Assembly (NCBI RefSeq): GCF_007827975.1
Contig: NZ_VITT01000003.1
Direction: 5' to 3' (one strand)
Source: Nitrospirillum viridazoti
GTDB taxonomy: Bacteria; Pseudomonadota; Alphaproteobacteria; Azospirillales; Azospirillaceae
DNA: 64,000 bases
How positions within the stretch are numbered: the stretch's first letter is position 1; every line of letters starts with the position of its first letter. The translations under genes and the position numbers were made by a program. The notes under the pieces were generated by a model. The model was not told where the DNA came from and did no database searches. It worked only from the letters and a program-made list of their open reading frames with translations. This document shows, piece after piece, positions 26,129 through 34,955 of this stretch.

Positions 26129-26166
26129 AAAAACCGCCGCTCCTCATCGGGCGGCGGTTTTCATTT
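26129..26166. terminator. Bidirectional intrinsic terminator
   Basis: An 11-bp stem (AAAACCGCCGC with GCGGCGGTTTT) is flanked by A-rich sequence on the left and TTTTCATTT on the right. It serves the small plus-strand gene and the convergent mucR gene. Confidence 0.9.
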
Positions 26167-26209
26167 GGGCTGGCCCGGCCCCGGAAGGGCTGGGCCGTAA
26201 CTCGGTGGC

Positions 26210-26653
26210 TCAGGACGCGCGGCGGCGCGGCTGGTCCGCCGGGGCCTTGCCCAGGCCGATCTTCTTCGCGAATTCCGACCGCTGGGCGGCGTAGTTCGGA
26301 GCGACCATGGGGTAGTCGGCCGGCAGGCCCCACTTGGCGCGGTATTCGTCGGGGGTCATGTTATAGGTCGAGCGCAGATGCCGCTTCAGCATCTTCAGCT
26401 TCTTGCCGTCTTCCAGGCAGACGATGTATTCGGGGGTGACCGACTTGCGCACGGGCACGGCGGGACGCTGCGGCTCCGGCTGAGCTTCGACCTGCGGCGT
26501 GTCGAGGCCGGCCAGAGAGCTGTAGACCGTGCTGATGATCTCGGGAATCTGCTGGGCCGGCAGGGCATTTTTGCCAACATAGGCAGAGACGATTTCCGAC
26601 GTCATCTGGAGAAGTTGAGACGCGCGCAGGTCGCCGTCCTGTTGTTCAATCAT
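26210..26653 (-). CDS. mucR: MucR/Ros-family zinc-finger transcriptional regulator
   Basis: 147 residues. The N-terminal helical half probably forms oligomers, and the C-terminal Ros-type zinc finger contains CLEDGKKLKMLKRHLRSTYNMTPDEYRAKWGLP. The family ligands are a cysteine, an aspartate and two histidines. The Asp is visible three residues after the Cys, but only one finger His (KRHL) is clear here. MucR proteins are H-NS-like repressors of AT-rich promoters for exopolysaccharide, motility and virulence genes, and they commonly repress themselves. The 563-base AT-rich region upstream fits that habit. Confidence 0.9.
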   Translation of the reverse strand: MIEQQDGDLRASQLLQMTSEIVSAYVGKNALPAQQIPEIISTVYSSLAGLDTPQVEAQPEPQRPAVPVRKSVTPEYIVCLEDGKKLKMLKRHLRSTYNMTPDEYRAKWGLPADYPMVAPNYAAQRSEFAKKIGLGKAPADQPRRRAS

Positions 26654-27216
26654 TTCAACTGCCTTGACACATTGGAACGAAGTGTGTGTACACCTCGCAC
26701 AGTCATAATGTTATGTCAATGTTAATTCGGCTTGTCCTATCGACGTAGGGCTGGTCTTCATGCCCTTCATCAAGTGTTTAGCCGTGTTGACTTGAATGGG
26801 GATAGTTGGGCCGGATCCCATTGATTGTGATGTCCATCACATGTGGACAATTTTAGACGGATTGCGGGCTTCACCGTTGAGTTGCTGCATTGGGGTGCTA
26901 TTGAGGACGCAGGCAGTTCTACTCGACGTTGTTGGGCGATCGCCACAACCACCAGCGCGTACGGGCCCGGCGCCTCGCCGCGTTCAGCCGCGGCGCCGGG
27001 TTTAGATCGGCGTGGCGGGCATATCCTGGCTGCGCCGCCAGCGGATCCCGGAACTGGTGCCGACGGGGCGCATCTGGTAGTGTCCACACGGTTTTTAGCC
27101 CCCACTTCTTGTGGCGCCGCACCATTCGCGGGCGTCCGGGCCCGGGGGCGGCGCCGGAGGGGCGGGCCATGCGGGCGCGCCCCCGGTTCGCGCGTTCACG
27201 AAATGGGTTGGGCCTC
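26654..27216. other. Long intergenic region upstream of mucR and rpiB
   Basis: 563 bases without a convincing gene. The mucR-proximal 120 bases are AT-rich, with an imperfect inverted repeat near the start (ACACATT ... AAGTGTGT, about 26682-26702) and a GTGTACAC palindrome nearby, plausible autoregulatory sites. The rpiB-proximal half is GC-rich; open frames there read as low-complexity Arg/Gly/Pro and look non-coding. Confidence 0.55.
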
Positions 27217-27651
27217 ATGACCGCCAAGACGTTCGCCATCGCTTCCGATCACGCCGGCACCGAGCTGAAGGCCGCACTGAAGGCGCTGCTGGAAGAGCAG
27301 GGCGTGACCGTCCTGGACCTGGGCACCGATGGCCCCGCCAGCGTCGACTACCCCAATTACGCCGATGCCGTGGCGGCCGCCCTGGCTGACGGCCGGGCCG
27401 AGGCGGGTGTGCTGATCTGCGGCACCGGCATCGGCATCAGCATCGCCGCCAACCGGCACCGCCATGTCCGCGCGGCCCTGTGCCACGACATCACCACCGC
27501 CCGCCTCTGCCGCCAGCACAACGACGCCAACGTCCTGGTGCTGGGCGCCCGCATCGTCGGGCTGGAGGTGGCGCGCGATTGCACCTTGGCTTTCCTGTCC
27601 ACGCCGTATGAAGGGGGACGTCACGCCCGGCGCGTTGCCATGCTGGGCTGA
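27217..27651 (+). CDS. rpiB: Ribose 5-phosphate isomerase B
   Basis: A 144-residue RpiB/LacAB-type sugar-phosphate isomerase that interconverts ribose 5-phosphate and ribulose 5-phosphate. It has the N-terminal IASDHAGTELK, the active-site cysteine loop GVLICGTGIGISIAANR, and RAALCHDITTARLCRQHNDANVLVLG. A long in-frame extension reaches upstream but has no coding character, so the ATG at 27217 is used. It precedes glyA by 71 bases, an order common in alphaproteobacteria. Confidence 0.95.
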   Translation: MTAKTFAIASDHAGTELKAALKALLEEQGVTVLDLGTDGPASVDYPNYADAVAAALADGRAEAGVLICGTGIGISIAANRHRHVRAALCHDITTARLCRQHNDANVLVLGARIVGLEVARDCTLAFLSTPYEGGRHARRVAMLG

Positions 27652-27722
27652 GGCGCTTTCCGGGACCGGCGCCCCGGCGCGGGTCCAGACGACGCGGATC
27701 CGCATCATAGAGGGTTGTCAGA

Positions 27723-29003
27723 ATGGCTTTTACTCAAAGCGCCGGTTTCTTCAGCGACACGCTCGCGGCGGCCGATCCCGAACTGGCCCGCGTCATTGGT
27801 GACGAGCTGCGCCGCCAGCAGGATCAGATCGAGCTGATCGCGTCGGAGAACATCGTCTCCCGCGCCGTGCTGGAGGCCCAGGGCTCCGTCCTGACCAACA
27901 AGTACGCCGAAGGCTACCCGTCCAAGCGCTACTACGGCGGCTGCGAGTATGTCGACGTGGCCGAGCAGCTGGCCATCGACCGCGCCAAGGCCCTGTTCAA
28001 CTGCGCCTACGCCAACGTGCAGCCGCATTCCGGCGCCCAGGCCAACCAGGCGGTGTTCATGGCCCTGCTGAAGCCGGGCGACACCTTCATGGGCATGGAC
28101 CTGACCCATGGCGGCCACCTGACCCACGGGTCCGCCGCCAACCAGTCCGGCAAGTGGTTCAACGTCGTCAGTTATGGCGTGCGCCCGGAAGACCACCGCA
28201 TCGATTACGAGGCGATGGAGGCCAAGGCCCGCGAGCACAAGCCCAAGCTGATCATCGCCGGCGCCTCCGCCTACCCGCGTGAGATCGACTTCGCCCGCTT
28301 CCGCGCCATCGCGGATGAGATCGGCGCCTACCTTATGGTGGACATGGCCCACTATGCCGGCCTGGTCGCCGCCGGCGTCTATCCCAGCCCGCTGCCGCAC
28401 GCCCACATCGTCACCACCACCACGCACAAGACGCTGCGAGGCCCGCGCGGCGGCATGATCCTGTCCAACGACCTGGATCTGGGCAAGAAGATCAACTCGG
28501 CGGTGTTCCCCGGCCTGCAGGGCGGCCCGCTGATGCACGTCATCTCCGCCAAGGCCGTGGCCTTTGGCGAGGCGCTGAAGCCCGAGTTCAAGGAATACGC
28601 CGCCCAGGTGAAGGCCAACGCCCAGGTGCTGGCCGAGGTGCTGATCAAGGGGGGCCTGGACATCGTCTCCGGCGGCACCGACAGCCACATCGTGCTGGTC
28701 GACCTGCGTCCCAAGAAGCTGACGGGCCGCGACGCCGAGGTCAGCCTGGAACACGCGGGCATGACCTGCAACAAGAACGGCGTGCCCTTCGACCCGGAGA
28801 AGCCGATGGTGACCTCCGGCGTCCGCCTGGGCACCCCGGCCGCCACCACGCGCGGCTTCGGCACCGAGGAATTCCGCCAGGTCGGCGAGATGATCATCGA
28901 GGTGCTGGACGCGCTGGCCAAGTCCAACGGCGACAACTCGGCCGCCGAGGCGCGGGTGCGGGAAAAGGTTCAGGCGCTCTGCCGCCGTTTCCCGATTTAC
29001 TGA
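27723..29003 (+). CDS. glyA: Serine hydroxymethyltransferase
   Basis: A 426-residue PLP enzyme that interconverts serine and glycine while charging tetrahydrofolate with a one-carbon unit. Marker segments are LIASENIVSRAVLEAQGS, YAEGYPSKRYYGGCEYVD, and the cofactor lysine in VTTTTHKTLRGPRGG. It is followed by nrdR at 45 bases and then the riboflavin genes, the standard alphaproteobacterial order that ties one-carbon supply to nucleotide and flavin synthesis. Confidence 0.98.
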   Translation: MAFTQSAGFFSDTLAAADPELARVIGDELRRQQDQIELIASENIVSRAVLEAQGSVLTNKYAEGYPSKRYYGGCEYVDVAEQLAIDRAKALFNCAYANVQPHSGAQANQAVFMALLKPGDTFMGMDLTHGGHLTHGSAANQSGKWFNVVSYGVRPEDHRIDYEAMEAKAREHKPKLIIAGASAYPREIDFARFRAIADEIGAYLMVDMAHYAGLVAAGVYPSPLPHAHIVTTTTHKTLRGPRGGMILSNDLDLGKKINSAVFPGLQGGPLMHVISAKAVAFGEALKPEFKEYAAQVKANAQVLAEVLIKGGLDIVSGGTDSHIVLVDLRPKKLTGRDAEVSLEHAGMTCNKNGVPFDPEKPMVTSGVRLGTPAATTRGFGTEEFRQVGEMIIEVLDALAKSNGDNSAAEARVREKVQALCRRFPIY

Positions 29004-29048
29004 AACAGGGCTGGTTGAACGGCCTTACACGGAGGGGGACCAGGAGTA

Positions 29049-29510
29049 ATGCGCTGCCCGTTTTGTGGTAACGACGACACCCAGGTGAAGGATTCTCGGC
29101 CCACCGAGGATAACTCCGCCATCCGCCGCCGCCGCTTCTGCCCCTCCTGCGGCGCGCGGTTCACGACGTTCGAGCGCGTGCAACTGCGCGAGCTGACCGT
29201 GGTGAAGGCGACCGGGCAGCGCGAACCCTTCGATCGCGAAAAGGTCTTGCGGTCGATGCGGGTCGCCTTGCGCAAACGGCCGGTGGATGCCGACCGCATC
29301 GACCGGGTGGTGAACTCCATCGTTCGCCAACTGGAATCGTCCGGTGAGACGGAAATCCCGTCCAAGCAGATCGGCAGCATGGTGATGGATACGCTGGCCC
29401 AGTTGGACCAGATTGCCTACATCCGCTATGCGTCGGTCTACAAGGATTTCCGCGAAGTGGCCGATTTCAATGAGTTCGTCGGCCATCTTAAGACCGACCC
29501 TGAAGTCTGA
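29049..29510 (+). CDS. nrdR: Transcriptional repressor NrdR
   Basis: A 153-residue nucleotide-sensing repressor of ribonucleotide reductase genes. An N-terminal zinc ribbon (MRCPFCGNDDTQVKDSR ... CPSCGARFTTFERVQ) is followed by an ATP-cone domain beginning VVKATGQREPFDREKVLRSM. It binds NrdR boxes when dATP is abundant. No NrdR box pair is obvious in this window, so the targets lie elsewhere. Confidence 0.96.
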   Translation: MRCPFCGNDDTQVKDSRPTEDNSAIRRRRFCPSCGARFTTFERVQLRELTVVKATGQREPFDREKVLRSMRVALRKRPVDADRIDRVVNSIVRQLESSGETEIPSKQIGSMVMDTLAQLDQIAYIRYASVYKDFREVADFNEFVGHLKTDPEV

Positions 29511-29527
29511 CGGCTTCACGGCGATAA

Positions 29528-29555
29528 CAGGCGGGGCTTGAATAGGCCCCGCCTG
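29528..29555. other. Hairpin between nrdR and ribD
   Basis: A perfect 10-bp stem (CAGGCGGGGC with GCCCCGCCTG) and an 8-base loop, with no T tract. It may be an mRNA processing or stabilising element between co-directional genes. It does not match the FMN riboswitch consensus. Confidence 0.5.
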
Positions 29556-29588
29556 CCGGCCCATCCTACGGGACTGAGGAGAGGCCGC

Positions 29589-30707
29589 ATGACCCACACC
29601 CACTTTACCGCTGACGACGTCGCGCACATGCGCGCGGCCCTGTCGCTCGCCTCGCGCGGCTTGGGGCGCTGCTGGCCCAACCCGGCGGTGGGCTGCGTCA
29701 TCGTCAAGGACGGCCGCGCGGTGGGCCGGGGCTGGACCCAGCCCGGCGGGCGCCCGCATGCCGAGACCGTGGCCTTGGCCCAGGCCGGCAACGCGGCGGA
29801 AGGGGCCACCGCTTACGTCACCCTTGAACCCTGCAGCCATGTCGGCAAGACGCCGCCCTGCGCCGACGCGCTGGTGGCGGCCGGCATCAAGCGCGTGGTC
29901 GTCGCCATCGGCGATCCCGATCCGCGCGTCTCCGGCCGGGGCATCACCCGCCTGCGCGACGCCGGCATCACCGTGGATTTGGGCCTGCTGGAGGATGAGG
30001 CGCGGCTGGTGACGGAGGGCTTCCTGCGCCGCGTCACCGAGGGCCGGCCCATGGTGACCCTGAAGCTGGCCACCACGCTGGACGGCCGCATCGCCACCAA
30101 GGCGCATGAAAGCCAGTGGATCACGGGGCCCGTCGCCCGCTCCTGGGGGCATGGCCTGCGCAGCATCCACGACGCCATCATGGTGGGCATTGGCACGGCC
30201 CTGGCCGATGATCCGGAGCTGACCTGCCGCCTGCCGGGGCTGGAGGACCGGTCCCCCATCCGCATCGTGGTGGACAGGCGCCTGCGCTTGCCGCTGACCA
30301 GCCGCCTGGTGTGCGACGCCCGCCGCGTGCCGGTGTGGGTGGCGACCCTGGCCGGCGGCGATGCCACCCGCCGCCGCGCCTATCAGGATTGCGGGGTGGA
30401 CGTCATTGAGATCCCGGCCGACGCCGACGGCGTCATGCCGCTGGCCGACGTGCTGGCGGCCCTGGGCACGCGAGGCTTGACCCGGGTGTTGGTGGAGGGC
30501 GGGGCGCAGTTGGCCGCCTCCCTCTTCAAGGATGACTTGGTGGACCGCCTGGAATGGTATCGCGCCGCCAAGGTCATCGGCGGCGACGGCCTGGCGGCCG
30601 CCCATGGCTTCGGGCTGGAGCGGCTGAACGCGGCCCCGCGCTTCACGCTGGTGGACGTGCGTCCCGCTGGTGATGACAAGGCCGAGAGCTATCGCCGCAT
30701 CGGGTGA
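29589..30707 (+). CDS. ribD: Bifunctional riboflavin biosynthesis deaminase/reductase
   Basis: 372 residues catalysing the second and third steps from GTP to riboflavin. The N-terminal deaminase carries the zinc motif HAETVALA with PCSHVGKTPPC, and the C-terminal NADPH-dependent reductase starts near residue 150 with PMVTLKLATTLDGRIA and ends with the strand VLVEGGAQLAASLF. The ATG at 29589 follows GAGGAGAGG; an earlier in-frame start at 29538 sits inside the upstream hairpin. ribE follows 77 bases later. Confidence 0.96.
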   Translation: MTHTHFTADDVAHMRAALSLASRGLGRCWPNPAVGCVIVKDGRAVGRGWTQPGGRPHAETVALAQAGNAAEGATAYVTLEPCSHVGKTPPCADALVAAGIKRVVVAIGDPDPRVSGRGITRLRDAGITVDLGLLEDEARLVTEGFLRRVTEGRPMVTLKLATTLDGRIATKAHESQWITGPVARSWGHGLRSIHDAIMVGIGTALADDPELTCRLPGLEDRSPIRIVVDRRLRLPLTSRLVCDARRVPVWVATLAGGDATRRRAYQDCGVDVIEIPADADGVMPLADVLAALGTRGLTRVLVEGGAQLAASLFKDDLVDRLEWYRAAKVIGGDGLAAAHGFGLERLNAAPRFTLVDVRPAGDDKAESYRRIG

Positions 30708-30784
30708 CCGGTTTGCGGTTTTGCGCAAGAAACGCCGCCATTTTCTACTCGCCAGCCGGGGCGCTCGGGCCTAGGTTGTCGCCC

Positions 30785-31399
30785 ATGTTTACCGGACTCA
30801 TCACGGATGTCGGGCAGGTCACCGCTGTTGAACGGCGTGGCGATACCCGTTTCACCATCGCCACCGGGTTCGACCTGGACACGGTCGCCATCGGCGCCTC
30901 CATCGCCTGCAACGGCGTCTGCCTCACCGTGGTCGAGAAAGGCCATGACGGCGGCCAGGGGGGTGGCGGCCAGGGCTGGTTCAAGGTGGACGTGTCCGCC
31001 GAAACCCATTCCAAGACCACCACCGGCACCTGGCAGGCCGGCACGCCCGTGAACCTGGAGCGGTCCTTGCGCCTGGGCGATGAGTTGGGCGGCCACCTGG
31101 TCTACGGCCATGTCGACGGCGTGATCGACATCGTCGACGTGCAGCCGGACGGCGACAGCCAGCGCTGGTGGTTCGACGCGCCGCCGCATCTGGCGCGCTT
31201 CATCGCCGCCAAGGGCTCCGTCGCCCTGGACGGCGTGTCGCTGACCGTGAATTCGGTCGAGGGCACGCGCTTCGGGATCAACATCATCCCCCACACCCAG
31301 GAAAAGACCACCTTCCAGCACCTGAAGGCTGGCGGGGTGATCAATCTGGAAGTCGACATGCTGGCGCGCTACGTCGCCCGTCTCGCGGAAACGAAATGA
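30785..31399 (+). CDS. ribE: Riboflavin synthase alpha subunit
   Basis: 204 residues with two tandem lumazine-binding repeats. The first begins MFTGLITDVGQVTAVERRGDTRF and the second near residue 100 with GHLVYGHVDGVIDIV. It dismutates two lumazine molecules to riboflavin, the last step of the pathway. Its TGA overlaps the ATG of ribBA (ATGA), so the two are translationally coupled. No FMN riboswitch is visible in the 77-base leader. Confidence 0.96.
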   Translation: MFTGLITDVGQVTAVERRGDTRFTIATGFDLDTVAIGASIACNGVCLTVVEKGHDGGQGGGGQGWFKVDVSAETHSKTTTGTWQAGTPVNLERSLRLGDELGGHLVYGHVDGVIDIVDVQPDGDSQRWWFDAPPHLARFIAAKGSVALDGVSLTVNSVEGTRFGINIIPHTQEKTTFQHLKAGGVINLEVDMLARYVARLAETK

Positions 31400-32532
31400 T
31401 GAGCAACACGCCGGTCTCCGTGGCCCTGTCCACCCCTGAGGAGCTGATCGAGGAGGCCCGCGCCGGCCGCATGTTCATCCTGGTGGATGACGAGGACCGC
31501 GAGAACGAGGGCGACCTGGTCATCCCGGCAGAGTGCTGCGACGCGGCCGCCGTGAACTTCATGGCTCGCCACGGCCGCGGCCTGATCTGCCTGTCCATGG
31601 ACACGGCCCAGATCAACCGGCTGAACCTGCCGCTGATGTCGCGGGACAACGCGTCGCGCCACCAGACGGCCTTCACCGTGTCGATCGAGGCGCGGGAAGG
31701 GGTCACCACCGGCATTTCCGCCCCCGACCGCGCCCGCACCATCGCCGTGGCCATCGACCCCAACAGCGGCCCGCAGGACATCGCCAGCCCCGGCCACATC
31801 TTCCCGCTGGTGGCGCGCGACGGCGGCGTGCTGGTCCGCGCCGGCCATACGGAAGCGGCGGTGGACTTCGCCCGCCTGGCGGGCAAGCTGCCGGCCGGCG
31901 TGATCTGCGAGATCATGAAGGACGACGGCACCATGGCCCGCCTGCCGGACCTGCTGCCCTTCGCCGCCGAACACGGCCTGAAGATCGGCACCATCGCCGA
32001 CCTGATCGCCTATCGTCGCCGCACCGAGACGCTGGTGGAGCGCACCTACACCACCGCCATCGAAAGCCGCCACGGCGGCCACTTCACCGTGCATGTCTAC
32101 AAGAACCGCATCACCGGGGCGGAGCATCTGGCCCTGGTCATGGGCGATGTCGCTGACGGCCGGCCGGTGCTGGCCCGCATGCACGCGCTGGAGGTGGTGC
32201 ACGACCTGCTGGGCGACGTGCGGCGCCAGGGCGCCGGCGACCTGGACATCGCCATGTCCACCGTGGCGCGTGAGGGCCGCGGCGTCATCGTCGTCATTCG
32301 CGACGCGCAGCCCTTTTCGCTGCTGGACCGATTGCGGGCACTGGACGGCGCCGGCGCGCCCGATGGCGGCCAGCTGCGCGACTATGGCGTGGGCGCGCAG
32401 ATCCTGCTGGATCTGGGGGTCAAGGAACTGCACCTGCTGACCAACAATCCCAAGACCCTGGTGGGGGTCGAGGGCTACGGCCTGACCATCCTCAGCCAGC
32501 GCGCCATCCCGCCGCGTCCGCCGGTCGCCTAA
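31396..32532 (+). CDS. ribB: 3,4-dihydroxy-2-butanone 4-phosphate synthase with degenerate GTP cyclohydrolase II domain
   Basis: 378 residues. The first 205 or so form an intact DHBP synthase (DDEDRENEGDLVIPAE, RHGRGLICLSM, RAGHTEAAVDFARLAG). The rest aligns with GTP cyclohydrolase II but lacks its zinc cysteines: where active enzymes read HSECLTGD...LRCDCG this reads HALEVVHD with no following cysteines, and the YHRQEGRNIG loop is replaced by IRDAQPFSLL. TNNPKTL survives. The second domain is therefore probably inactive, as in RibBX-type proteins, and GTP cyclohydrolase II must be supplied by another gene. It starts at 31396, overlapping ribE. Confidence 0.93.
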   Translation: MMSNTPVSVALSTPEELIEEARAGRMFILVDDEDRENEGDLVIPAECCDAAAVNFMARHGRGLICLSMDTAQINRLNLPLMSRDNASRHQTAFTVSIEAREGVTTGISAPDRARTIAVAIDPNSGPQDIASPGHIFPLVARDGGVLVRAGHTEAAVDFARLAGKLPAGVICEIMKDDGTMARLPDLLPFAAEHGLKIGTIADLIAYRRRTETLVERTYTTAIESRHGGHFTVHVYKNRITGAEHLALVMGDVADGRPVLARMHALEVVHDLLGDVRRQGAGDLDIAMSTVAREGRGVIVVIRDAQPFSLLDRLRALDGAGAPDGGQLRDYGVGAQILLDLGVKELHLLTNNPKTLVGVEGYGLTILSQRAIPPRPPVA

Positions 32533-32544
32533 AGGAGCCGCCGC

Positions 32545-33009
32545 TTGGCCGAAGCCCCCCACATCATGATCGTCGAGGCCCGGTTCTACGAGGACATCGG
32601 CGAAGAATTGGTGCGCGGGGCCGTGGCCGAGGTCAGCCGGGCCGGTGCCACGTATGAGCATTTCCAGGTGCCGGGAACGTTCGAGCTGCCGGCGGCCCTG
32701 CAGTACGCCGTGAAGTCCATGGACTTCTACTCCGGCCGCCGCCGCTTCGACGGCTATGTGGCGCTGGGCTGCCTCATCCGGGGCGAGACCACGCAGTACG
32801 ATACCGTGGCCGCCGAATGCGCCCGGGGCCTGAACGAGCTGGTGCTGCGCCATACCCTGGCGCTGGGCTACGGCGTGTTGACGGTGGAGAACCGGGAACA
32901 GGCCTGGGCCCGCGCGTCGGTGGCGCAGAAGAACCGGGGCGGGGAGGCGGCCCGCGCCTGCCTCGACATGATCGAGCTGAAGCGGCAGTTCAGATTGAAT
33001 ACGCGCTGA
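32545..33009 (+). CDS. ribH: 6,7-dimethyl-8-ribityllumazine synthase, altered active site
   Basis: A 154-residue lumazine synthase that condenses the DHBP and ribitylamino-pyrimidine intermediates. It contains VEARFYEDIGEELVRGA, VPGTFELPAAL, LGCLIRGETT and the C-terminal VENREQAWARA. In well-studied members the segment after RGxT is HFD/HYD, with the His as general base. Here it is QYD (codon CAG), so that residue is lost. A TTG at 32545 behind AAAGGAG is the start, 12 bases after ribB. Confidence 0.93.
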   Translation: MAEAPHIMIVEARFYEDIGEELVRGAVAEVSRAGATYEHFQVPGTFELPAALQYAVKSMDFYSGRRRFDGYVALGCLIRGETTQYDTVAAECARGLNELVLRHTLALGYGVLTVENREQAWARASVAQKNRGGEAARACLDMIELKRQFRLNTR

Positions 33010-33123
33010 TGCGCGATTTCCTCAGGCGCCGGGCGGCCGCTTCCGCGGCCTTGGCTATCCTCGCTGCGCCCCCTTTACACTAACTGGGCGGCGCTCGCCT
33101 GCGGCGGACGCGGTCGCGTCCTA

Positions 33124-33149
33124 CAACGGCATGAATGCCGTTGGTTTTA
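33124..33149 (+). terminator. Intrinsic terminator downstream of the rib genes
   Basis: An 8-bp stem CAACGGCA/TGCCGTTG with a TGAA tetraloop is followed by GTTTTAATTG. It lies 115 bases after ribH and before nusB, suggesting that nusB-thiL also has its own promoter. Confidence 0.6.
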
Positions 33150-33283
33150 ATTGTAGTATTGGCCGCTTTACGGGCAGGCCGGCTATGCCGGATGATTTTT
33201 CGGTTGGCCGGCGGGCTCGGCTGCCGCATCTTTCCCTACTTTCCGATTCCCCTTCCTTCCTGGCGAAAAGCGTTCCCGACATC

Positions 33284-33841
33284 ATGGCTCCCCGCAAAAA
33301 GGTCACCACCCCCACGCCCACGCCGGAAGTGAAGCTTCCCACGCCCAAGCGGGCCGGCTCCGCCAAGGCACGGCGCAGCGCCGCCCGCCTGAACGCCGTG
33401 CAGGCGCTGTACCAGATCGAGCTGACGGAAAGCTCGCCCGAGGTGATCATCACCGAATACGCCAATTTCCGCCTGGGCCAGGAACTGGACGGCGACCGCT
33501 ACGTCTCGGCGGATGGGGAGCTGTTCGCCGCCATCGTGCGCGGCGCCACCTCGCGCCAGCATGAGATCGACCCGGTGCTCAGCCAAGCGTTGGACCGCCA
33601 GCACCTGGACCGGCTGGAACTGCTGCTCCGCGCCATCCTGCGCGCCGGCGCGTGGGAGCTGCTGGCCGGCGGCGACACCGCCGCCCGCATCGTCATCAAC
33701 GATTACATCGACGTGGCCCACGGCTTCTTCGCCGGCCGGGAACCCGGCATGATCAACGGCGTTCTGGACAAGGTCGCCCGTATCGTCCGCCCGGATGAAC
33801 TGGCGTCCCGCACCAGCGGAACTGAGGGCGCCCAGGGCTGA
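33284..33841 (+). CDS. nusB: Transcription antitermination factor NusB
   Basis: 185 residues. NusB binds boxA RNA with S10 (NusE) during rRNA transcription antitermination. The helical core starts at ARLNAVQALYQIELTESSPEVII and includes LDRQHLDRLELLLRAILRAGAWELL and INDYIDVAHGFFAGREPGMINGVLDKVA. About 35 basic Pro/Thr/Lys-rich residues precede the core. The ATG at 33284 begins that tail; an in-frame region further upstream shows no coding signature. It is 34 bases before thiL. Confidence 0.95.
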   Translation: MAPRKKVTTPTPTPEVKLPTPKRAGSAKARRSAARLNAVQALYQIELTESSPEVIITEYANFRLGQELDGDRYVSADGELFAAIVRGATSRQHEIDPVLSQALDRQHLDRLELLLRAILRAGAWELLAGGDTAARIVINDYIDVAHGFFAGREPGMINGVLDKVARIVRPDELASRTSGTEGAQG

Positions 33842-33875
33842 CGCCCGCCCCAACCGTGAGAGGTTGACCCAGCGG

Positions 33876-34955
33876 ATGGTGGACACGGGTACCGATCCCT
33901 GCACGCCGGCGCTCGCCGCCGTCGCCAAGCCGGACAAGGCCGCCGACCAGCCGCTGGGGGAATTCGACCGCATCGCCCGCTATTTCCGTCCGCTGGCCCA
34001 GGGCTTTCCCGGGGCGCAGGGCCTGCGCGACGACGCTGCCTATGTCACCGTGCCGCCGGGCAAGGAACTGGTGGTCACCACCGACGCCATGGTGGCCGGC
34101 GTCCATTTCTTCCCCGACGACGCGCCCGGCCTGGTGGCCGGCAAGCTGCTGCGCACCAACCTGTCCGATCTGGCGGCCAAGGGGGCGGAGCCTTTGGCCT
34201 ACAGCCTGGTCACCAGCCTGCCGCGCACCCTGCCGGAGGATTGGCTGGCCGGATTCGCCGGTGGCCTGGCGGCCGACCAGGCGGAATTCGGCATCCACCT
34301 GCTGGGCGGGGACAGCACCGTCACCGACGGGCCCATCACCCTGGCCATCAGCGCGCTGGGCTTGATCGACGCCGGCACGGCCGTCCGGCGCGTCGGCGCC
34401 GGGCCGGGTGACCTGGTCTTTGTCACCGGCACCATCGGCGACGCCACGCTGGGCTTGGCCCTGGTCCGCCAGCGCAAGGGGCCCGTGCCCGAGGATGACC
34501 GCCAGTTCCTGCTGGACCGCTTCTACCGTCCCCGGCCGCGCCTGGGCGTGGGGCCGGTGTTGCGCGCCGGCGCCACCGCGTCGGCCGACGTGTCGGACGG
34601 CCTGCTGGCCGACCTGGGGCATATCGTCCGCGAAAGCGGCCTGGTGGCGGTGGTGGAGGCCGGACGCATTCCCCTGTCGCCACCCGCCCGCCGCATGCTG
34701 GCCGACCATGCGTGCATCATCACCGACCTGGCCACGGGCGGCGAGGATTACGAGGTGGTGTTCACCGTCCCGCCGGCCAAGCGCGCCGCCGTCATGGCCG
34801 CGGCGGCCAAGGCCAAGCTGACCATCACCGAGATCGGCAGCCTGCGCCCCCTGGCGGCCGGCGGCGGCTTCACCGATGGCACCGGTCCCGCCCGGCTGGT
34901 GGACGCCATGGGCCGGGACATCACCCCCCGCGCCGCCGGCTGGCAGCACTTCTGA
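33876..34955 (+). CDS. thiL: Thiamine-monophosphate kinase
   Basis: A 359-residue ATP-dependent kinase making thiamine diphosphate. It shows the PurM-like N-terminal GLRDDAAYV metal site, TTDAMVAGVHFF, LRTNLSDLAAKGAEPLAY, LGGDSTVTDGPITLAISALG, and C-terminal TASADVSDGLLADLGHI and ATGGEDYEVVFTV. The start at 33876 follows a weak GAGAGG. The nusB-thiL pair after ribH is conserved in many proteobacteria. Confidence 0.96.
   Translation: MVDTGTDPCTPALAAVAKPDKAADQPLGEFDRIARYFRPLAQGFPGAQGLRDDAAYVTVPPGKELVVTTDAMVAGVHFFPDDAPGLVAGKLLRTNLSDLAAKGAEPLAYSLVTSLPRTLPEDWLAGFAGGLAADQAEFGIHLLGGDSTVTDGPITLAISALGLIDAGTAVRRVGAGPGDLVFVTGTIGDATLGLALVRQRKGPVPEDDRQFLLDRFYRPRPRLGVGPVLRAGATASADVSDGLLADLGHIVRESGLVAVVEAGRIPLSPPARRMLADHACIITDLATGGEDYEVVFTVPPAKRAAVMAAAAKAKLTITEIGSLRPLAAGGGFTDGTGPARLVDAMGRDITPRAAGWQHF

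Noticed and set aside
26929..27216. N-terminal extension of rpiB or a separate small gene
   Set aside because: The translation is Arg/Gly/Pro low complexity, without a ribosome site; normal RpiB begins at 27217.
30708..30784. Possible FMN riboswitch before ribE
   Set aside because: The 77-base gap lacks the conserved FMN-aptamer blocks and is too short for the full element.
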